Of a stretch of 16,587 bases of DNA, positions 14,160 through 16,587 are shown in pieces. Numbering within the stretch: position 1 is the first letter of the stretch; the number at the start of each line of letters is the position of its first letter. Below the pieces are notes generated by a model that had not been told where the DNA came from, ran no database searches, and saw only the letters and a list, made by a program, of their open reading frames with translations. Position numbers and translations under genes: made by a program. Source of the DNA: Synergistaceae bacterium (GTDB lineage Bacteria > Synergistota > Synergistia > Synergistales > Synergistaceae). The DNA lies in contig JAISLO010000051.1 in NCBI GenBank assembly GCA_031290815.1, positions 1 through 16,587 on the forward strand, read 5' to 3'.

Positions 14160-16587
14160 ATGAAGGAAACATTGAAGATCAGCGGCATGACTTGCGCCGC
14201 GTGCGCTAAGAGAATCGAGAAGGTTACGGCCAAACTTGGCGGCGTGGCGAACGCGTCGGTCAATTTCGCGACGGAGAAGCTGACCGTCGAGTTCGACGAG
14301 AGCGCACTTTCCATCTCCTCCATTCACGATGCTATTTCCAAGATCGGCTATGGGGTGATAGAGGATAAAAAGGACCTCGATGTCGGCATTCCCATAGCCG
14401 GCATGACCTGCGCCGCGTGCGCGAAACGCATAGAGAAGGTCCTGGGGAAAAAGCCCGGCGTGCTGAGCGTATTCGTCAATTTCGCGACGGAAAAGGCCAA
14501 CGTCACATACGATCCAGGAATAATAAAGCTGGCCCAGATAAGAGAGGCCATCTCAGCCGCAGGTTATCAGCCGCTCGAAATAGAAAAGAAGGGCGCCGTC
14601 GACGAGGATCGTATACGCAAGGAGCGCGAGATCAAAACGCTGCGGGGCAGGTTTATCGTCTCGGCGATATTCGGACTGCCGCTGCTTTATGTCGCAATGG
14701 TTCCCATGCACCCGCTGAATCAGTGGCTGTGGTGGATGCCTTTCCCCTGGTCCGTGCTCGGGCCGATGCAGTTCCCGCTTCACTACGCGGCTGTCGAGAT
14801 AATTCTCGTGCTTCCGATACTCTTCGTCGGGCGCAGATTCTACTCGGTCGGTTTCAAGGCGTTTTTGCAGGGAAGCCCTAATATGGACTCGCTGATAGCC
14901 ATAGGGACGTCGGCCGCCGTCATATACAGCTTCTATTCGAGTTATCTGATAACGACCGGGGAGTTCGGGGCGGTCGACAGGCTGTACTTCGAGTCGGCCG
15001 GAGTCATCATCACGCTGATACTGCTCGGCAAATACCTCGAAGCCGTGTCCAAGGGAAAGACATCGGAGGCGATAAAGAAGTTAATGGGACTCGCCCCAAA
15101 GACCGCGACCGTCATACTGGATGGAAAGGAGACCGAGATACCCATTGACGAGGTTGAAATAGGCCATGTCATCCTGGTCAAGCCCGGAGGGAAAATACCG
15201 GTTGACGGGCTTGTCACGGAGGGATATTCGGCGGTCGATGAATCCATGCTCACCGGCGAGAGCATCCCGATCGACAAAAAACCTGGCGACAAGGTGTTTG
15301 CGGCGACCATAAACAAAAATGGATCGCTTCGTTTCGAAGCGACAAAGGTCGGCGGAGATACGGCGTTAGCCCAGATAATAAAGCTGGTCGAGGACGCTCA
15401 GGGCTCGAAAGCGCCCATAGCGGCCATGGCGGACATAGTCGCCGGTTATTTTGTCCCGGTCGTATGCGCCCTGGCTGTCGTCTCAGCTGCGGCGTGGTAC
15501 TTTCTGGGTACGCCGCCGCCCTATGAAACCCCGTCTCAATTTGCCCTGACAATCTTCATAGCGATACTGATAATAGCCTGCCCTTGCGCCCTTGGGCTCG
15601 CCACTCCGACCGCGATCATGGTCGGCACTGGCAAGGGAGCGGAATACGGCATCCTGTTCAAAGGAGGTGAAGCGCTCGAGATCACTCATAAACTGAACAC
15701 CATAGTGTTTGACAAGACGGGAACGATAACCGAGGGCAAGCCGGAGGTTACGGACATCATAGTAGCCAAGGGCTCTGGGATATCGGACGAAAGACATCTC
15801 CTTCAGATAACGGCGTCGGCCGAGAGAGGATCTGAACATCCGCTGGCCTCGGCCATTGTCAGGGCCGCCGAGGCACAGGGGCTCGAATGGCTCGAAGTCG
15901 ATAATTTCCAGGCCCTAACAGGCATGGGAGTCGAGGCCGTCATAGGAGGGGACAGGTTTTTCGTGGGCAATCGGAAGCTGATGGCGGAACTGGGGGCGGC
16001 GCTTGGGGAGCTGGAAACGGAGTCGGACCGCCTCGCGGAGGAGGGCAAGACCCCGATGTACGTGCTCTTCGGCGGCAAGCTGGCGGGGATGATAGCGGTG
16101 GCCGACGTCGTGAAGCCGAGCAGCGCGGAGGCCATAAGGGTCCTTCGCGATATGGGAATACGGGTGGCGATGATAACCGGCGACAATAAGAAGACGGCAA
16201 ACGCGATAGCCGGGCAGGTCGGCATCGACATAGTGCTGGCGGAGGTCATGCCGCAGGATAAGTCCAACGAGGTCAAAAAACTTCAGGCGGACGGGCATCT
16301 GGTCGGGATGGTCGGGGACGGAATAAACGACGCTCCCGCCCTCGTACAGGCAAACATAGGCATCGCGATAGGCTCCGGGACGGACATAGCGATGGAGTCG
16401 GCGGACATAGTTCTCATGAAGAGCGACCTGATGGACGTTCCGACGGCCATATCCCTGAGCCGCAGCACGATACGCAACATCAGGCAAAACCTGTTCTGGG
16501 CTTTCGCGTACAACACGGCAGGGATCCCTGTCGCCGCCGGATTGCTGTATCTCTTCGGCGGACCGCTTCTCAACCCTGTTTTCGCGG
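14160..16587 (+). CDS. copA: Copper-translocating P-type ATPase CopA (3' end beyond window)
   Basis: A P-IB ATPase exporting Cu+ (or Ag+) across the inner membrane; 809 codons are visible. Two heavy-metal-associated domains come first: MTCAAC at 10-15 and at 82-87. Both continue AKRIEKV and share NFATEK, so they are a recent internal duplication. Then come TGES 365-368, the membrane copper site C474-P475-C476 in CPCALGLATP, DKTGT from Asp518, the P-IB-specific HP at His560 (SEHPLASA) and GDGINDAP 719-726. The window ends in the last helix pair, after WAFAYNTAGIPVAAG; the terminal MxxSS helix, about 40 residues, is missing by truncation only. AGGAGGTG 7 nt before ATG 14160 is a strong ribosome binding site. 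Composition returns to the GC-rich, ATA-using style of the left part. No csoR or copZ is in view. Confidence 0.95.
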   Translation, partial: MKETLKISGMTCAACAKRIEKVTAKLGGVANASVNFATEKLTVEFDESALSISSIHDAISKIGYGVIEDKKDLDVGIPIAGMTCAACAKRIEKVLGKKPGVLSVFVNFATEKANVTYDPGIIKLAQIREAISAAGYQPLEIEKKGAVDEDRIRKEREIKTLRGRFIVSAIFGLPLLYVAMVPMHPLNQWLWWMPFPWSVLGPMQFPLHYAAVEIILVLPILFVGRRFYSVGFKAFLQGSPNMDSLIAIGTSAAVIYSFYSSYLITTGEFGAVDRLYFESAGVIITLILLGKYLEAVSKGKTSEAIKKLMGLAPKTATVILDGKETEIPIDEVEIGHVILVKPGGKIPVDGLVTEGYSAVDESMLTGESIPIDKKPGDKVFAATINKNGSLRFEATKVGGDTALAQIIKLVEDAQGSKAPIAAMADIVAGYFVPVVCALAVVSAAAWYFLGTPPPYETPSQFALTIFIAILIIACPCALGLATPTAIMVGTGKGAEYGILFKGGEALEITHKLNTIVFDKTGTITEGKPEVTDIIVAKGSGISDERHLLQITASAERGSEHPLASAIVRAAEAQGLEWLEVDNFQALTGMGVEAVIGGDRFFVGNRKLMAELGAALGELETESDRLAEEGKTPMYVLFGGKLAGMIAVADVVKPSSAEAIRVLRDMGIRVAMITGDNKKTANAIAGQVGIDIVLAEVMPQDKSNEVKKLQADGHLVGMVGDGINDAPALVQANIGIAIGSGTDIAMESADIVLMKSDLMDVPTAISLSRSTIRNIRQNLFWAFAYNTAGIPVAAGLLYLFGGPLLNPVFA

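Noticed and set aside
13817..14323. Minus-strand open frame of 168 codons spanning the lysR-copA gap
   Set aside because: Most of it is antisense to the ends of lysR and copA. Only about 85 codons fall in the gap, with no start signal and no family I recognise. It could be a relic but is unsupported.
1..16587. CRISPR array, tRNA/rRNA genes, insertion-sequence transposase or integrase
   Set aside because: No regularly spaced repeats, cloverleaf-forming sequences or recombinase motifs were seen. The Rpn proteins are nuclease-like and have no flanking terminal inverted repeats here.

Overview
The window is a stretch of bacterial chromosome with two compositional textures. Positions 1 to about 9,340 and 14,160 to the end are GC-rich, use many ATA, AGG and CTC/GTC codons, and are tightly packed. 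Positions about 9,690 to 13,900 (an old-yellow-enzyme-type reductase, an MFS carrier and a LysR regulator) are visibly richer in AT and use different codons. I could only eyeball this contrast, not compute it. The gene set and codon texture would suit an anaerobic, amino-acid-fermenting bacterium. Synergistota is my best guess, held weakly because no rRNA or taxonomic marker gene is present.

Layout. (1) 1-1045, minus strand: one complete Rpn/PD-(D/E)XK nuclease gene and the first 34 codons of a second, nearly identical paralogue directly downstream. Their start regions form a direct repeat of about 115 bp. (2) 1298-3084, plus strand: mtnA and a class II aldolase overlapping by ATGA. The pair fits a DHAP shunt that salvages 5'-deoxyadenosine and/or methylthioadenosine. 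(3) 7632-3086, minus strand: an apparent three-gene operon of aldo/keto reductase, HAD-IB phosphatase and a PMCA-type Ca2+ ATPase, driven by a near-perfect sigma-70 promoter that sits in an 8-bp inverted repeat. The HAD gene has no ATG, GTG or TTG upstream of its catalytic motif. (4) 7844-8350, plus strand: an orphan DUF1850 exported protein. It meets, tail to tail, two unrecognised membrane proteins on the minus strand (9336-8331). (5) 9337-9689: a divergent regulatory region with several dyads. (6) 9690-13901, plus strand: a 647-residue flavin/FeS ene-reductase, a TTG-started MFS carrier and a LysR regulator. This looks like a self-contained, probably acquired, substrate-reduction module. 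A shared ATTGTT-N7-AAC motif lies over the presumed -10 regions of the reductase and the regulator. (7) 13902-14159: intergenic DNA with a structured inverted repeat. (8) 14160 to the window end: a CopA-type Cu+ ATPase with two metal-binding domains, lacking only its C-terminal tail because the window ends.

The most interesting items are the reductase/MFS/LysR module with its Tyr-to-Trp change at the OYE active-site motif, the unrecognised membrane pair, the Ca2+ ATPase with an apparent extra pair of membrane helices, the HAD gene without a usual start codon, and the tandem Rpn genes with different G-tract lengths before their start codons. I found no CRISPR array, tRNA, rRNA or classical insertion sequence.
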